Positions 63,789-64,000 of a DNA stretch of 64,000 bases are shown here, piece after piece. Source of the stretch: Aeromonas salmonicida subsp. salmonicida (lineage in GTDB: Bacteria > Pseudomonadota > Gammaproteobacteria > Enterobacterales > Aeromonadaceae); NCBI RefSeq assembly GCF_001643305.1, contig NZ_LSGW01000046.1:1-64000 (forward strand), given 5' to 3'. Made by a program: the position numbers and the translations under genes. The notes under the pieces were generated by a model, which saw nothing but the letters and a program-made list of their open reading frames with translations, searched no databases and was not told the origin of the DNA. Numbering within the stretch: position 1 is the first letter of the stretch; each line of letters opens with the position of its first letter.

Positions 63789-64000
63789 TTACATTATGCC
63801 CAGTTTCTTCAGGTCGGCTTCGACCACTTTGGCCGGGACAGGCACGTAACCATCTTTGGCGACTATGCTTTGACCCGCCTTGGAGAGCATCATCTTCACG
63901 AACTCCTGCTCCATCGGGGCCAGCGGCTTGTTCGGGTGCTTGTTCACGTAAACGTACAGGAAACGCGACAGCGGATACTTGCCGGTGATGGCGTTATCAG
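63789..64000 (-). CDS. pstS: Phosphate ABC transporter substrate-binding protein, 3' end
   Basis: The last 70 codons of a gene that continues past the right edge. The fragment [20 protein letters not shown]...[18 protein letters not shown]...[20 protein letters not shown] is the conserved C-terminal part of PstS-type phosphate-binding proteins (PstS family, the kind ending in VxLPAKVVExxLKxLG). The protein would be periplasmic. Since the N-terminal part and neighbours are outside, I cannot tell a high-affinity PstS from a paralogue such as SphX. Confidence 0.8.
   Translation of the reverse strand, partial: DNAITGKYPLSRFLYVYVNKHPNKPLAPMEQEFVKMMLSKAGQSIVAKDGYVPVPAKVVEADLKKLGIM

Overview
The window looks like a chromosomal segment of an Aeromonas species (Gammaproteobacteria). 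The backbone is GC-rich. It carries an ErfK/YbiS-type L,D-transpeptidase with a Braun lipoprotein, tandem OmpA porins, a LasA-type secreted endopeptidase, a secreted alpha-amylase, and a Na+/alanine symporter behind a Vibrio-like tandem glycine riboswitch. The genus call is inference from this gene set. No mobile-element transposase, integrase, CRISPR array or rRNA operon was seen.

Layout. 1-1.2 kb: gene-poor, decayed DNA beside tRNA-Ser(CGA), with a YgjP/DUF45 metallopeptidase remnant. 1.7-15 kb: housekeeping genes: L,D-transpeptidase, DUF481 barrel, MaoC hydratase, rlmF, NlpC/P60 lipoprotein, phosphopantetheinyl transferase + CnoX-like cochaperone, lpp, ribB with its FMN riboswitch, purU, a YdgA-like protein, cardiolipin synthase. 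15-20.5 kb: secreted LasA, amylase and a lytic transglycosylase, then aqpZ and a stand-alone ruvC. 20.7-25.2 kb: a small accessory islet with two diverged copies of a ~205-bp repeat, each just upstream of an unrelated gene. Its AT-rich right half holds a frameshifted DUF4917 gene with SIR2-like motifs and a 105-aa unknown. 25.2-37.8 kb: ygiQ, an RND efflux adaptor/pump pair, a diguanylate cyclase with an RssA-like patatin, a neurotransmitter-symporter-family transporter, a small XRE protein. 38.1-41.9 kb: three tandem OmpA paralogues, each with its own terminator. 42-54.5 kb: maeA, AraC regulator divergent from a MATE pump, YciN, a second diguanylate cyclase, xanthine permease with a candidate PurR box, a lipoate ligase-like gene, the glycine-riboswitch symporter, an ornithine/lysine decarboxylase, YrbG exchanger. 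54.6-64 kb: peroxiredoxin, a frameshifted PaaK/LuxE-like gene, NUDIX hydrolase, ABC-2 exporter with a coupled DUF2845 gene, fklB, nagK-cutC, a frameshifted GNAT gene behind an M48 lipoprotein protease, and the 3' end of pstS.

The strongest regulatory features are the FMN riboswitch of ribB and the tandem glycine riboswitch of the AGCS symporter; for both I can see a pairing that could control the ribosome binding site. The most unusual items are the repeat-flanked islet at 22-25 kb, the broken DUF4917 gene, a 33-bp in-frame tandem duplication inside nagK, and an 8-bp duplication that breaks a GNAT gene. Some single-base frameshifts may be assembly errors; the duplications are harder to explain that way.
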